Assembly: GCF_020509005.1 (NCBI RefSeq)
Contig: NC_063012.1
Location: 5,890,001 to 5,954,000, forward strand
Length of the DNA stretch: 64,000 bases
From: Fulvia fulva
Lineage: Eukaryota > Ascomycota > Dothideomycetes > Mycosphaerellales > Mycosphaerellaceae
Direction of reading: 5' to 3'
The first letter of the stretch is position 1. The number at the start of each line of letters is the position of its first letter. The position numbers and the translations under genes were made by a program. Under the pieces are notes generated by a model. That model saw nothing but the letters and a program-made list of their open reading frames with translations, searched no databases and was not told the DNA's origin. Shown here in pieces: positions 51,202 to 61,415 of this stretch.

Positions 51202-52696
51202 CTACTCAGGACATTGGTGGCCTCCAGAAGTGGCGGCCTTAATCCAGCCTCCGACTCCTAAGACACCGCCATCCCCTGCCCTCGAGTCCATACTCCATTT
51301 GCGAATGGGTTGGATATCGAGACTGGAGCGATAGCCAGCATGCCACATCTCCAAGGCTGCCCATGCAATCATTAGAGCATTGTCGGTGCACAGGGCGATG
51401 GGGGGAAAGGCACAGTCTATGTAAGTGAAGCCACGAGCGTCGAGCATAGCCCGTAGAACATGTCGCAAGAACAGATTAGACGCTACTCCACCAGAGACGA
51501 CTACCGTGCTGACCTTGGTGGCGTCCACATTAGACAAGTAAAGTAGAATCCGGGACGCAAGATGTTCAAACGCCAGCCTCTGAGTCTCGTGAGCCAGATC
51601 GCGACGTTCTTCTAGACTGACATCTTCAGCTTCCCGCAATTCGTCCGTGAGGCGGCCATTGGCATCTATGCTGCGTGCCAGAAAGCGTTCAACCGATGAA
51701 AGAAGTCCCGCAAAGGAGAAGGCCATACGTCTTGACGTTTTCTCGCCACCCTTACTTTCTGCAAAAGGTGGTCGGAGAGCCCAGCCCCATGTACTCTTTC
51801 GAGCCTGTAGCTCGTTCTGTCTGCGCGCGGGTGGCGTGTATCTGTAGTCTCTTGAACCGTGTGGAAATGCAAAATCTTCCAACGCTTTGCCGTAGGGAGT
51901 CTCCAGCGATGCTTGAGGCACGATGGCCCGAGCAGCTTTGTCCAGGTAGTCTCCAAGAGCGATGTCCTGCGTCTCTGCCAGGATTGCGTGTTCTGTGAGA
52001 CCGATCGAGCTCAAGAGCATGGTGTGGCCTCCGCTCGCTAAGACAGTCAGGAAAGGATACTGCGGTTCAATTGCAGCATTAGATCGTTTGCTGTCGAGCA
52101 TAGCAGTGACCAGCCTCGGTGTCAATGCGTGAGCTTGCATATGATGTATGCCCAGGAAGGGCACATCCAAACCTATGCACTCAAACATGTAAGCTGCTAC
52201 AATGCGCAAATCTAGAGAGAGAAGTCTCACCTAATGCAAGGCCTTTGGCAGTGTCCAGTCCAACGGAAAGATTGCTGCGCATCCCGGGTCCTCGCGTGGC
52301 AGCCACAAAGTCAGGGCGAGGAGAGCAGCCGAGGGCTTTTTGGACGAGAGAGGCGAGGTTGGACTGATGGGACTGCAACGCGACCAGAGGGTGTATGCCA
52401 TTGTACGCATCATTGTTGGCCGTGATTTTCTCATGAAAGTGCACTTTCAACTGGCCCGAGAGCGCCTGTTCGGCAACTGCCACTGCAGTGTCATCGCAGG
52501 ACGTTTCGATGGCAAGAGTCGTCAGAAGTCGAGCAGATGTGCCCGGGACATGTATACATGTATGTGAATGGGCGTGGGAGCAGGGTGCAGGTGTAAGGGG
52601 AGGTGTAGGGCGTGCCGTCCACCTCGCTGAGCGTCTGAAGTGGTGGTGGTGGCTGAGCGAGCAGGCGGCGTTGCGATGCCACAGTCGCGATGGCAT
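51202..52696 (-). CDS. QRI7: Mitochondrial tRNA threonylcarbamoyladenosine synthase Qri7 (TsaD family)
   Basis: Two exons (52231-52696, 51202-52172; 58-nt intron) give 478 residues. The ATG at 52696 begins a long basic, His-rich leader (MPSRLWHRNAACSLSHHHHF) of about 70 residues, consistent with mitochondrial import. The catalytic domain starts at TTLAIETSCDDTAVAV, then NGIHPLVALQSHQSNL and AATRGPGMRSNLSVGLDTAK. The metal-binding H-x3-H motif is HHMQAHA (in GIHHMQAHALTPRL), followed by LASGGHTMLL, GDYLDKAARA, SFAGLLSSVERF and VVSGGVASNLFLR. Family knowledge: the enzyme adds threonylcarbamoyl to A37 of ANN-decoding mitochondrial tRNAs. The N-terminus is low complexity; a TACATGTA falls inside it. 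Confidence 0.94.
52555..52562. promoter_or_regulatory. TACATGTA palindrome inside QRI7 leader
   Basis: The only copy that falls in predicted coding sequence, within the low-complexity presequence. It overlaps a larger near-palindrome (ACATGTATACATGTATGT). Confidence 0.25.
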
Positions 52697-53103
52697 CAAA
52701 CCTGAAGGCAGGAGGGTGGCAAGTGAATGATGGAGGGAGAAGAGATGTACATGTGCACGTATGTATGTGACGCAGCGGTGCACTATGAACGGGAACATGC
52801 CATGCCACGCTACGAGAGAGGAAGCGCTGCAGGACCAATGTGCATGTGACGAGGACGAGGACCAGGGTCGAGTCGGTCGTGCATCACGTCAGGCGCCTTT
52901 GTGTCCATACAATGCATACATGATACAGCCATGTCGTCCTTGTGATGCGATGCCGTTTCTCCGTGTACATACTGTATACACCACCTGCGCTCCATCTCTC
53001 CAGCACACAGCGCTCGTCGCCACTGCATAGCGAATCACCAATCGTCGACGTCGGATGCGGTAACAATACAGCAGCCGCACGAGGCGGCATCCCAACCAGA
53101 AGC
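52697..53103. promoter_or_regulatory. Divergent promoter of QRI7 and the patatin-like gene
   Basis: 407 bp between divergent starts. Contains TACATGTG and several ATGTA-like sites near 52744-52770. No gene. Confidence 0.45.
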
Positions 53104-55578
53104 ATGAGCGACACCGATAAGAAGACCGACGGTCCTCCGCCCAGCTCCGCCTCTGCCTTCGACTACCGCGCTCTGCCTGACTGGGACGATGACTTCTACG
53201 ATGAAGAGGGCATGATCGCGTTTGCGTCCGCGCTGTCAGCGCCGGAGAATCTCGCTGCCTCGCCGTCGGAGGAGGATCTGCTCAACCCGCAGTCCAAGAA
53301 ACCCCCGGCTGAGCTGATCACGGCACTGAATGACTGGCGTCCCGTGCGACAACGCCAGGTCCGTAGACATGGGGACAACCGCAAGAGCAAGGTGGGCAAG
53401 CGGAAACCGAGGCGAGGGAGAGATGAGACACGAGAAGGGTGGACCTATGGCCTAGTGAAATATCCTCTGCTGTTCTTCGTCTTCGGCTGGATCTCCTTCT
53501 TGGGCATCTGCTATCTGTTCACGCGCTTCTACATATATCTGTACGAGCAGTATGTGACTTGGAGAGGACAGCGAGACAGGCTGAGGAAGAGGCTGCGAGT
53601 GCAGGAGAACTACCAAGACTGGATCCACGCGGCAAAAGACCTTGATCGGCATTTGGGCAATGACAACTGGAAGGCCGACGATGAGGGTAGCTACTACGAC
53701 TGGAAGACCTTGAGGTCGATTGTCAGAAACCTGCGAAAGCTGCGTGCCGAAGCACAAAAAGACGAGGCTGATTCCGACCATCGGAACGGGCGCGGAGGCA
53801 GAAGAGCCATCGATGAGCTGCGTGCTACTCTGGAGACATGCGTAAAGGCCAATTTCGCAGGCATAGAGAACCCGCGTCTATACTCGGAGACGTACTACGG
53901 GACGAAGAACTTGCTCCAGACGTACGTTGACGAAACTGCAGAGTCGCTGACGTTTCTGTTCTCAAGCGACCAGCTCACACATGCTGACAAGCGCACCTTG
54001 TCGAAACACCTTTCCGCCAACCTCGGACGAACAGCACTTTGCCTGAGTGGTGGTGCCACATTCGCCTACTACCACTTCGGTATCGCCAAGGCTGTTCTGG
54101 ACGCAGGCCTCCTCCCGAATGTCATCACTGGCACTTCAGGTGGTGCTTTGGTGGCTGCACTACTCGGAACGAGGACGGATGAAGAGCTGAAGAAGCTCTT
54201 GGTGCCCGCCGTTGCGTTCAGGATCACTGCTTGCCACGACCCTTTCCGTGTATGGTTCTGGCGCTGGTGGCGGACAGGTGCACGATTTGACTCTGTCGAC
54301 TGGGCAAAGCGATGCGCATGGTTCTGTCGTGGCAGTCTCACATTCCGCGAAGCGTACGAGCGCACAGGACGCATCCTCAACGTATCTTGCGTGCCTTCCG
54401 ACCCGCACTCCCCGACTATTTTGGCCAACTACCTGACTGCTCCAGACTGTGTAGTGTGGTCTGCAGTCCTGGCATCGGCTGCTGTGCCCGGCATCTTGAA
54501 CCCTGTCGTACTAATGCGCAAGACTAGAGATGGCAAGCTGGAACCATACAGCTTCGGTCACAAGTGGAAAGACGGATCCTTGCGAACGGACATCCCACTG
54601 AAGAGCTTGAACCTCCACTTCAACGTCAATTTCTCCATCGTTTCACAAGTCAATCCACACGTCTCCCTGTGGTTCTTCTCGTCGCGTGGCACAATTGGAC
54701 GACCCGTTACGCACCGCCGTGGCCGCGGCTGGCGCGGAGGGTTTCTCGGGTCAGCGATTGAGCAGTTTATCAAGCTTGATCTCAACAAGTGGCTGAAAGT
54801 CCTGCGGCATCTGGAGCTTCTACCGCGACCACTAGGTCAGGATTGGAGCGAAGTCTTCTTGCAACGCTTCTCGGGAACAGTGACCATCTGGCCAAAGACG
54901 AAGGTCAGCGATTTCTGGCACATTTTGTCAGATCCATCAATGCAACGACTGGCGGGCATGATTCGCGCTGGGCAGTTGGCGGCTTGGCCGAAACTGAAGT
55001 TCATTAGCAATCGCATGGCAATCGAAAAGGTCATCGAGGAGGCGAGAGAGGCGACGCGACCTCCTGAACAGCCATTCGCGTCGCCCATGCCTCGCGAAGG
55101 AGGTCGCCTTCGAAGCGTGCTGAGCGAAGAAGATCTTCAGAGCTTGTTGGATAAAGCGCGTGATAACAATGGTATCGTCGAGGTTCCTCCAGCACTATTC
55201 TCACCCGCTGTGGAACGCGAGCAGCTATCATGGCAGAGACCATTGCCTCAACGCCAAGATTCTCCGTCTTTTGCCAAACGCATGTCTGCCCTCTGGGGAA
55301 CGTTGCAGACTGATTCGCCTCGGACCAGCTCCGAGACTGTACGACCCTCACCACGTCAGCTCGTACCTCCGAATACCCCTGCAGACAACAGGCGTTCTAG
55401 TGTTCTGACCATGGATGAATTGGTCCGGCAGAGCAGGGTCTTTTTCGACGATTATGCCGAGGAGTCGGAGGCAGCGAGCGAGGTTGACACGTTACTTGAC
55501 GAATCTGCAGAGGACGAAGAAGAAGAAGAAGCAGAAGAAGGAGAAGGACTTGTGTCTGAGCGAGGACGTATCCCGTAG
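53104..55578 (+). CDS. Patatin-like phospholipase / triacylglycerol lipase
   Basis: Single exon, 824 residues from the ATG at 53104 (MSDTDKKTDGPP). The N-terminal region is acidic, followed by a basic stretch and a hydrophobic segment (about 118-140, KYPLLFFVFGWISFLGICYL) that may embed in the lipid-droplet or ER membrane. A region resembling DUF3336 follows (VTWRGQRDRLRKRL to NWKADDEGSYYDWKTL). The patatin domain has the oxyanion loop SGGATFAYYHFGIAKA, the nucleophile elbow GTSGG (S345) and the dyad Asp in KDGSLRTD (D490). The C-terminal ~200 residues are disordered and end in an acidic run. This is the Tgl3/4/5-like group that mobilises triacylglycerol or edits phospholipids in lipid droplets; the exact member is not assigned. 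Confidence 0.92.
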   Translation: MSDTDKKTDGPPPSSASAFDYRALPDWDDDFYDEEGMIAFASALSAPENLAASPSEEDLLNPQSKKPPAELITALNDWRPVRQRQVRRHGDNRKSKVGKRKPRRGRDETREGWTYGLVKYPLLFFVFGWISFLGICYLFTRFYIYLYEQYVTWRGQRDRLRKRLRVQENYQDWIHAAKDLDRHLGNDNWKADDEGSYYDWKTLRSIVRNLRKLRAEAQKDEADSDHRNGRGGRRAIDELRATLETCVKANFAGIENPRLYSETYYGTKNLLQTYVDETAESLTFLFSSDQLTHADKRTLSKHLSANLGRTALCLSGGATFAYYHFGIAKAVLDAGLLPNVITGTSGGALVAALLGTRTDEELKKLLVPAVAFRITACHDPFRVWFWRWWRTGARFDSVDWAKRCAWFCRGSLTFREAYERTGRILNVSCVPSDPHSPTILANYLTAPDCVVWSAVLASAAVPGILNPVVLMRKTRDGKLEPYSFGHKWKDGSLRTDIPLKSLNLHFNVNFSIVSQVNPHVSLWFFSSRGTIGRPVTHRRGRGWRGGFLGSAIEQFIKLDLNKWLKVLRHLELLPRPLGQDWSEVFLQRFSGTVTIWPKTKVSDFWHILSDPSMQRLAGMIRAGQLAAWPKLKFISNRMAIEKVIEEAREATRPPEQPFASPMPREGGRLRSVLSEEDLQSLLDKARDNNGIVEVPPALFSPAVEREQLSWQRPLPQRQDSPSFAKRMSALWGTLQTDSPRTSSETVRPSPRQLVPPNTPADNRRSSVLTMDELVRQSRVFFDDYAEESEAASEVDTLLDESAEDEEEEEAEEGEGLVSERGRIP

Positions 55579-57373
55579 GGCGGAGGCATAACGGAGAGTC
55601 CGTGGAATGCTAGCTGAAGAAATTTCGTTTGAAGCGTTCGAGCGTGATGAAGTAGCTTTGCACTCAAGCGTCTCGCAGGCTATGGATGCCACTGCTTCGA
55701 TCGTGAGCTTCATCCCTGTGGCTTGCTACAGATTGTCTGGGCGTTGGATTCCAGACCTGTCGGCATGTTGCCTGATCGGCTGCACGAGCCATATGTTTCA
55801 GACAGTAGAGTATCGAAGTTGCTGCGGATAGTTTGGGTGGCAAATGGTCACAAGGTACGTTGAGTCTCTTGATCTTCGGCATGGCGTGATGCCAGGATCA
55901 GGAGTGCCTGGCGTTGTGGTTGACTTCAGTGCTCAGATGCATCTCCCCGTTTGGAGCAGTCGTCTCGGCGCCTATCTGGTCTCGCAGGCATGTTGTAAGA
56001 TCCGTTGTCACGATTGGGCGGAAACACTACGAATCTCGGCCGTGGATGCGCCATGCCGGTACTGTGCTTTGAATGATACAAGTTCCTTCAAAACATTCCC
56101 AATACAAATCAGGCGGTCACGACGGCGTGTAATGTGTTGCGAGCTGGAAGCAGGATGGACGTCGACTACTGTAGCCTCAAGGGATGGTTCCCTTCGTGGA
56201 TGTAAGGATCCATCTTGTATACTGTAGGTGATGAGACGGTGTGGCGCAAGCGACAAGCTCGTCGTCAATCTGGGGCGTGCAACGGACTTCAGGCTGTGAG
56301 TCTGTGACGCGCCGCACGGTAGGTTTCATTGAATACTGCACAGAAGCTCGAGAGAAGAAAGCTAGAAGCCTTCGCGAGCTTCTCCTGCGTCGTCCGGCGC
56401 GGGCGGCGGGCAAGGCACTCCGAGGCCCCGGCCAGTTCTCGGTGTGCTTCGGACATCGCACAAGCTCTCCTGCCTCGTACAGTCAGGTGCACGGTCGTAA
56501 GTCTCGACAGCAAGGGTAGAATGATACTGTAAGTCTGTACCGGCGACTCAGCCGCACCGCGAGCATTTCCAAGGGACACGATAGGGTCTGGGTCGAAGAG
56601 CGGGCCATGTAGCTGACAGGCAGGTTCGAGGTGTCTTGTACCACCGTCTCAGTTTCTACACAGAGAAGCCCTAGCAAAAGCCAGCGCCATGGCGCCGCGG
56701 GCATAATCCGGGATGGCACTGCTGATAGTGCTTGTTTGCAAAGGCAACGGATGTCAGAGCACATGGCACCTGTAACCGCAGCCGTCACCGAGTCGAGAGT
56801 CGTTCGCGCCGACATCAGCAGCGAGATGCCAGTGCGTGCTCAAAGACCGACTCTGATTCTGCGACGCTGTGGTCCAGCAAAGGCGCGATAAGGCCAGCGG
56901 TGACATACATACATACGCAGTGCAGTGCAATGCAGGTGGCTAATGTAATGTTGACGTTTGCTGGTGTACAGCACAGCACAGCAGAGCACAGCACAACATA
57001 ACACCCAGCATAGTGTAGGGACCTCTTATCGCGTATAGAACCTAGCACACATTCGATGATGAGGGGTCGGGGTTCTGCGCTTCCAGAAGGACTGGACGAA
57101 GCTTGCAACGTGCTCCACCTGCACTGCTCTTTCTCCATACATAGTACATACTACTAGACTGATTCACTGCACCTTCCGTCGACATCGCATCGCCGCCGGC
57201 AGTCCCAGGCAGCGCACACTAAGCAGAACCTGGCCAACAGCATGGGTGTCGTCGTGTGAGGCTACTCCGTTCCTGCGCAAATTGCGACACCTCCTGCCCG
57301 CAGTCCACACTACCACACACGGCAGTCTAGCTCCCAGGTAGCGACCGTACTACCTACCATTGCACGCGCGTGT

Positions 57374-57389
57374 TGTGTGTGTGTGTGTG
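57374..57389. repeat. GT dinucleotide repeat
   Basis: Eight TG units upstream of the PDE gene. Confidence 0.9.
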
Positions 57390-57414
57390 CTTTGCGCTGG
57401 GTCGTCGTTGCCGT

Positions 57415-57440
57415 TGCTGCTGCTGCTGCTGCTGCTGCTG
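57415..57440. repeat. TGC trinucleotide repeat
   Basis: Nearly nine uninterrupted TGC units in the PDE leader region. Confidence 0.9.
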
Positions 57441-57567
57441 TCGCCGTTGCCTCGATGTCTACGTTCTTGCTGCGAATGCGCCGTGAATCCGCAGTCGCAT
57501 AGCAGCCGCTACTGCTACTCCCACCACAACTCCTGCCGCTGCTACTCGCTCCACCGCCGGGTGCACG

Positions 57568-57623
57568 CATCTCGCATCTCGCATCTCGCATCTCGAGTCT
57601 CGAGTCTCGAGTCTCGAATCTCG
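57568..57623. repeat. 7-bp tandem repeat with two unit types
   Basis: Eight 7-bp units: four CATCTCG, three AGTCTCG, then one AATCTCG. The AGTCTCG units create repeated CTCGAG palindromes. Confidence 0.95.
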
Positions 57624-57710
57624 AATGCGACGTCACGGGCGGCTTTGTTCTCTGGCGCGCGCCTCTACCATCACCACCGACGACGTCCCCGTCCCCGTCC
57701 CGCACTGAAG

Positions 57711-57732
57711 CGCACGCACGCACGCACGCACG
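57711..57732. repeat. CGCA tetramer repeat
   Basis: Five CGCA units, 80 bp upstream of the PDE start codon. Confidence 0.9.
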
Positions 57733-57813
57733 ACCGCCCTCGAATCGATCCACGCCGACACGTTTTGGTCTGCCGCACGGTTGCGACAACCTGGGGCAGT
57801 CTCGCACTAGCAA

Positions 57814-60669
57814 ATGGAAGATACTGGAGCTGGGCGGTGTAGTGTCATCTACTATTGTCCAGCCAGCGCCCACGGCCTTGCAGAACTGCACCACCATGCG
57901 AGTCCGCCCGCGGTGACGTTGGACGACGAGCGCAAAGGCTCGTCGCTGAAACATGTCTACAATAATGTGCGCCGCCTGCTGGACGAGGATCAGGGCAATT
58001 TCGAGCAAGGTGAGACTGTCCCTCCCCCCCATTCAGCGACAAGCAACGCTCACCACATCACTGTAGTATTTGTGACTTCCCACGCCGATAAGTGCATCGA
58101 GACCCTCGAAGTCTTCGCCAAGGCCTCTCCCACAGCTGTACTGGTCGAACTCGACAGCACGGCCCCCGATGGCATCCAGCACAGCGCGCTGTCACTCTTG
58201 CGCCACCTCAATGCCGATGTGCAAAGCTCGCGCTACCCACAGCACGTAATGCCATTCGTGCTCCTGGCAGCCACTTTGACGACTGAACCATTCGAGGACA
58301 CGGACGCAATCTACGAAAGCATTCAACTGAATGCTGGCGCCATTGACACTATGCGCAGTCCCTTATGCTCGGAAGCCATCAACCAGCTTGTGGGCCACGT
58401 TAGAGAGATGACTCGGCCTTCTGCGCACAGCCTTGGCTCTGGCATGGCGCGAGCGCTGGTGCATCATATCACGAATCGCTCAAGCCCTCGCCTTGCGTCT
58501 CATCGCCCCGACGAAGTACTGTCCGCTCAGCGCAAGGCCGCTGTCGAGGAGGCTGTCGGGAAGTGGCAATTTCCCGCGCATGAGTTCGATATGGACGAGC
58601 TTACGTACGGCGCTTTGTGCATGTTGGAGCACATCCTGCGGAAACCGGACTTGGAGCAGTACAGATTGCCACGACCCCAGCTAATGACGTTCTTGTTGGC
58701 CGCGCGACGAGAGTACAAGCACGAAAGGGAAGTGCACTACCACAACTGGCGGCACGCAGTCGATGTGACGCAGTCATTATACTGCTTCCTCTGCGACATC
58801 CGACTATGCCCCCCGTCTGCAGCGAGAGCAGCTACGCAACATAAAGAGGTCAACCCTCTGGAATCATTGTTGTCCCCCTTGGACGCACTGATACTTCTTG
58901 TATGTGGTGTGGGCCACGACGTCGGGCATCCAGGTGTAAACAATGCTTTTCTGGTGGCATGCAATCACCAGCTGGCGCACATGTACAACGACAAGTCCGT
59001 CCTGGAGAACTACCATTGCGCGGCATACTCACAACTCATCCGACGACATTGGCCGGCGCTTGGTAACATCACTCGCTTTCGCTCGACCATGATCTCGACG
59101 ATCCTAGCTACGGACATGCAGCGACATTTCGAGTACATGGGATATCTCAACGAGCTCAAGCAGAAGGTCGAGAAGAGTGATGCTGATCTGGATGAGTGGA
59201 ATGATAAGGACCGGGAGCATGCTCGCGATCTGACGATGGCACTGCTCTTGAAAGCTGCCGATATCTCCAACGTCGCTCGTCCATTCGACATCTCGGCACA
59301 GTGGGCGAAGATATTGATGAATGAGTTCTCACGGCAGGGCGAACTGGAACGCGAGCTGCAGATCCCGACTTGCCTTTTCGGCGGTCCTCCAAACAAAGAG
59401 GATCTGCTAGCTGCAGCACAGAGTCAGAAAGGTTTCATGAATCTTTTCGGCTTCCCTCTGTTCCGCGGCATCTCGGAGGTCATGCCCAATGTTTCCTGTA
59501 CGATACCCGAGCTGGAAAACAACAATAATGTTTGGGAGCACAGGATAACAGACGAGAAGGCCAGGCGTGAGGCTCACGGCGACGGACGACGGTCACCAAG
59601 GACATATGGGTCAGTGACGGAAGCCGAAGTCGAGGAGGCGCGAACTCGAAAAAGGGAATCAGAACCTGCAGCCGTACCAATGGAGGCGCCAATGACCCCA
59701 AATTCGGTATCATCTAACAAGCGACAGCCAAGCCTGCAACCCGATGGCACCCCTAACAGGCATCCTGCGAACAAGGAACGATACCGCCTGCAGTTCGGTG
59801 TGCCAGCCGCCGGCGAGGACAAAAGGGCATCAACCCCTGTGCTGTGGCCAAGCAGCTTGCAGCTGTCGCCCACTGGCGGGGCTAGCAGGCGATCGAGTAA
59901 GGATGTTGCACTAAATCAGCTGCAAGACCTGAGTGCGTTTGCACAGCACAATCTCGCGGCTGCAGGGTCGAGGAGAGGATCTGCGGATGCTGGATGGCAG
60001 ATGCATCAGAATTATACCGGGTCGAGGAGAGGGAGCAAAGAAGAGAGTCTCACCACTATCCTGGTTACTAGCCAGGGCAGTTCGTCGCCACGCAGTGTTC
60101 CTGCTTCCCCTCGGCTTGGTAAGCCAGCGTCGCCTGGAATCAGCGTTGGCGTCGGAAAAAGGCAAAGCATAACAAAGCACGCAGCTGGTGCACCTCGACA
60201 CTCGGTACCTTCATCGACATCCCAGACCACAGCATCGGTGGCTGCCACGACCGAAGTGTCATCGCCATCTACACAGCGTTCTTCACTCACACCAACAGAC
60301 GATGACGTGACGCCGCCCGCGCAGCACAACAATGCCATTCTCGATGGCGACACGGAAAGTTTCGCTCACTCGAACGAGTATCCGCAAGAGCTTGATGGTA
60401 TGCATCATAACTCAGCGCCGGCTGCGTTTCCTGGCACGCCTCCCGCTGATGAGGAAGCGGTCACATCGGTGACCAAGGCCAGCTGTCCGCAGATTATGCC
60501 GCGGACGGCCAGTGGCGACTCGGCACTGTCTGCGCTCGAGAAACGTCAATCGGATCCTCAGATCCGGCAGTCACGAAGTCGCAGCAGACTACGAGGCCTG
60601 AAGTTCTGGAAGCGACGAAAAGATCCATCAGGCATTGAAGGCGCATCCGTGGAGTCCAATTCTCCTTGA
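57814..60669 (+). CDS. PDE2: 3',5'-cyclic nucleotide phosphodiesterase (class I, high-affinity cAMP type)
   Basis: Single exon, 951 residues. An N-terminal regulatory region (1-250) precedes the HD-type catalytic domain. Metal- and substrate-binding motifs in order: YHNWRH (H310-H314), HDVGHPGVNN (H368, D369), ILATDMQRHF and LLLKAADISNVARPF with the second metal Asp. The purine-selective Gln is expected near FGFPLFRG. The C-terminal ~330 residues are Ser/Pro-rich and disordered, with repeated SRRGS/SRRSS sites that look like PKA phosphorylation motifs (GASRRSSKD, GSRRGSADAG, GSRRGSKEES). Such sites suggest feedback by cAMP-dependent kinase. It resembles fungal PdeH/Pde2, the main cAMP-degrading enzyme affecting growth and virulence in related species. 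Confidence 0.94.
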   Translation: MEDTGAGRCSVIYYCPASAHGLAELHHHASPPAVTLDDERKGSSLKHVYNNVRRLLDEDQGNFEQGETVPPPHSATSNAHHITVVFVTSHADKCIETLEVFAKASPTAVLVELDSTAPDGIQHSALSLLRHLNADVQSSRYPQHVMPFVLLAATLTTEPFEDTDAIYESIQLNAGAIDTMRSPLCSEAINQLVGHVREMTRPSAHSLGSGMARALVHHITNRSSPRLASHRPDEVLSAQRKAAVEEAVGKWQFPAHEFDMDELTYGALCMLEHILRKPDLEQYRLPRPQLMTFLLAARREYKHEREVHYHNWRHAVDVTQSLYCFLCDIRLCPPSAARAATQHKEVNPLESLLSPLDALILLVCGVGHDVGHPGVNNAFLVACNHQLAHMYNDKSVLENYHCAAYSQLIRRHWPALGNITRFRSTMISTILATDMQRHFEYMGYLNELKQKVEKSDADLDEWNDKDREHARDLTMALLLKAADISNVARPFDISAQWAKILMNEFSRQGELERELQIPTCLFGGPPNKEDLLAAAQSQKGFMNLFGFPLFRGISEVMPNVSCTIPELENNNNVWEHRITDEKARREAHGDGRRSPRTYGSVTEAEVEEARTRKRESEPAAVPMEAPMTPNSVSSNKRQPSLQPDGTPNRHPANKERYRLQFGVPAAGEDKRASTPVLWPSSLQLSPTGGASRRSSKDVALNQLQDLSAFAQHNLAAAGSRRGSADAGWQMHQNYTGSRRGSKEESLTTILVTSQGSSSPRSVPASPRLGKPASPGISVGVGKRQSITKHAAGAPRHSVPSSTSQTTASVAATTEVSSPSTQRSSLTPTDDDVTPPAQHNNAILDGDTESFAHSNEYPQELDGMHHNSAPAAFPGTPPADEEAVTSVTKASCPQIMPRTASGDSALSALEKRQSDPQIRQSRSRSRLRGLKFWKRRKDPSGIEGASVESNSP

Positions 60670-61415
60670 CGCAACACGACAATCGGCGAGAGTACGAAGA
60701 CGGGCTCTCACCTTAACAACAGCTGAAATGACACGAAACAATGTACGAGATGGCAGATTTGCAGCTTCAGTTTCAATGCTATGGCGCTGGGCGACTGGGC
60801 GATTTGGGGAGAGGACTATACCTTATCGCGTGCATGTTCTGATGATTGTGAACGCCGTACGAATTGGCAAGAGATGGAAGGCTCTTCACTTACTTGATAC
60901 CTTTGAGACTTGATGGATTCGAGGCCGGGCCGAAACAGAACTCCATGGTGGCTGCGACGAAGTTCTGCTGTACGATGATGAAATGAAGATGGGTAGACCA
61001 CATAGCACAGTACATGAAGTGGGTGACGCAGTCAGATTCTGTTAGTGGCGCCACGTCAAGGATTGATGGCATATTGATTAATGCAAGCCACATGCCGGTC
61101 GCTGCATGTGAAGCACCTGCAGTTCCTAGCTTCCCTGCTTCACTCTTCCACAAATCACGACTCCGTCGGCAATTTCCTCTCCTTCTGTATGATTGACCGT
61201 TTGGCCATGATGTATTGGATGAGCATATCCACGTAACACACGAGACCAACAAAGCACGGCATCAATACATGTAGCCGAACACGTCCGAGTCACCACTGCA
61301 ACGGACGCCGAGTAATCGCCCTGAAGATCATCACGAAGCTTGTCTCAATCAATACTATAGCCATAGCGACAAACGCGAGTCTCCCTGCCCCTCGGGACCC
61401 CACCCACCGCACCAC
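60670..61415. other. Intergenic region with possible membrane-protein fragments
   Basis: 746 bp. On the minus strand three hydrophobic, protein-like pieces lie in different frames: near 61365-61295 (MAIVLIETSFVMIFRAI), near 61250-61165 (CFVGLVCYVDMLIQYIMAKR) and near 61100-60900 (GMWLALINMPSI, then CVTHFMYCAMWSTHLHFIIV). I could not join them by clear introns. TACATGTA at 61266-61273 lies between the first two and upstream of the next gene. Confidence 0.35.
61266..61273. promoter_or_regulatory. TACATGTA palindrome
   Basis: Exact copy 143 bp upstream of the start codon at 61416. Confidence 0.35.

Larger units (their letters stand above)
55579..57813. other. 2.2 kb repeat-bearing upstream region of the PDE gene
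   Basis: No convincing gene. Simple repeats cluster near the 3' end: GT dinucleotides (57374-57389), TGC trinucleotides (57415-57440), a 7-bp CATCTCG/AGTCTCG array (57568-57623) and CGCA tetramers (57711-57732). A CAGCA-type cluster lies at about 56970-57000. Its position suggests a long promoter and 5' leader of the phosphodiesterase. Confidence 0.5.

Noticed and set aside
52744..52752. TACATGTG near-palindrome between QRI7 and the patatin gene
   Set aside because: One mismatch from TACATGTA; not counted in the exact-motif tally.
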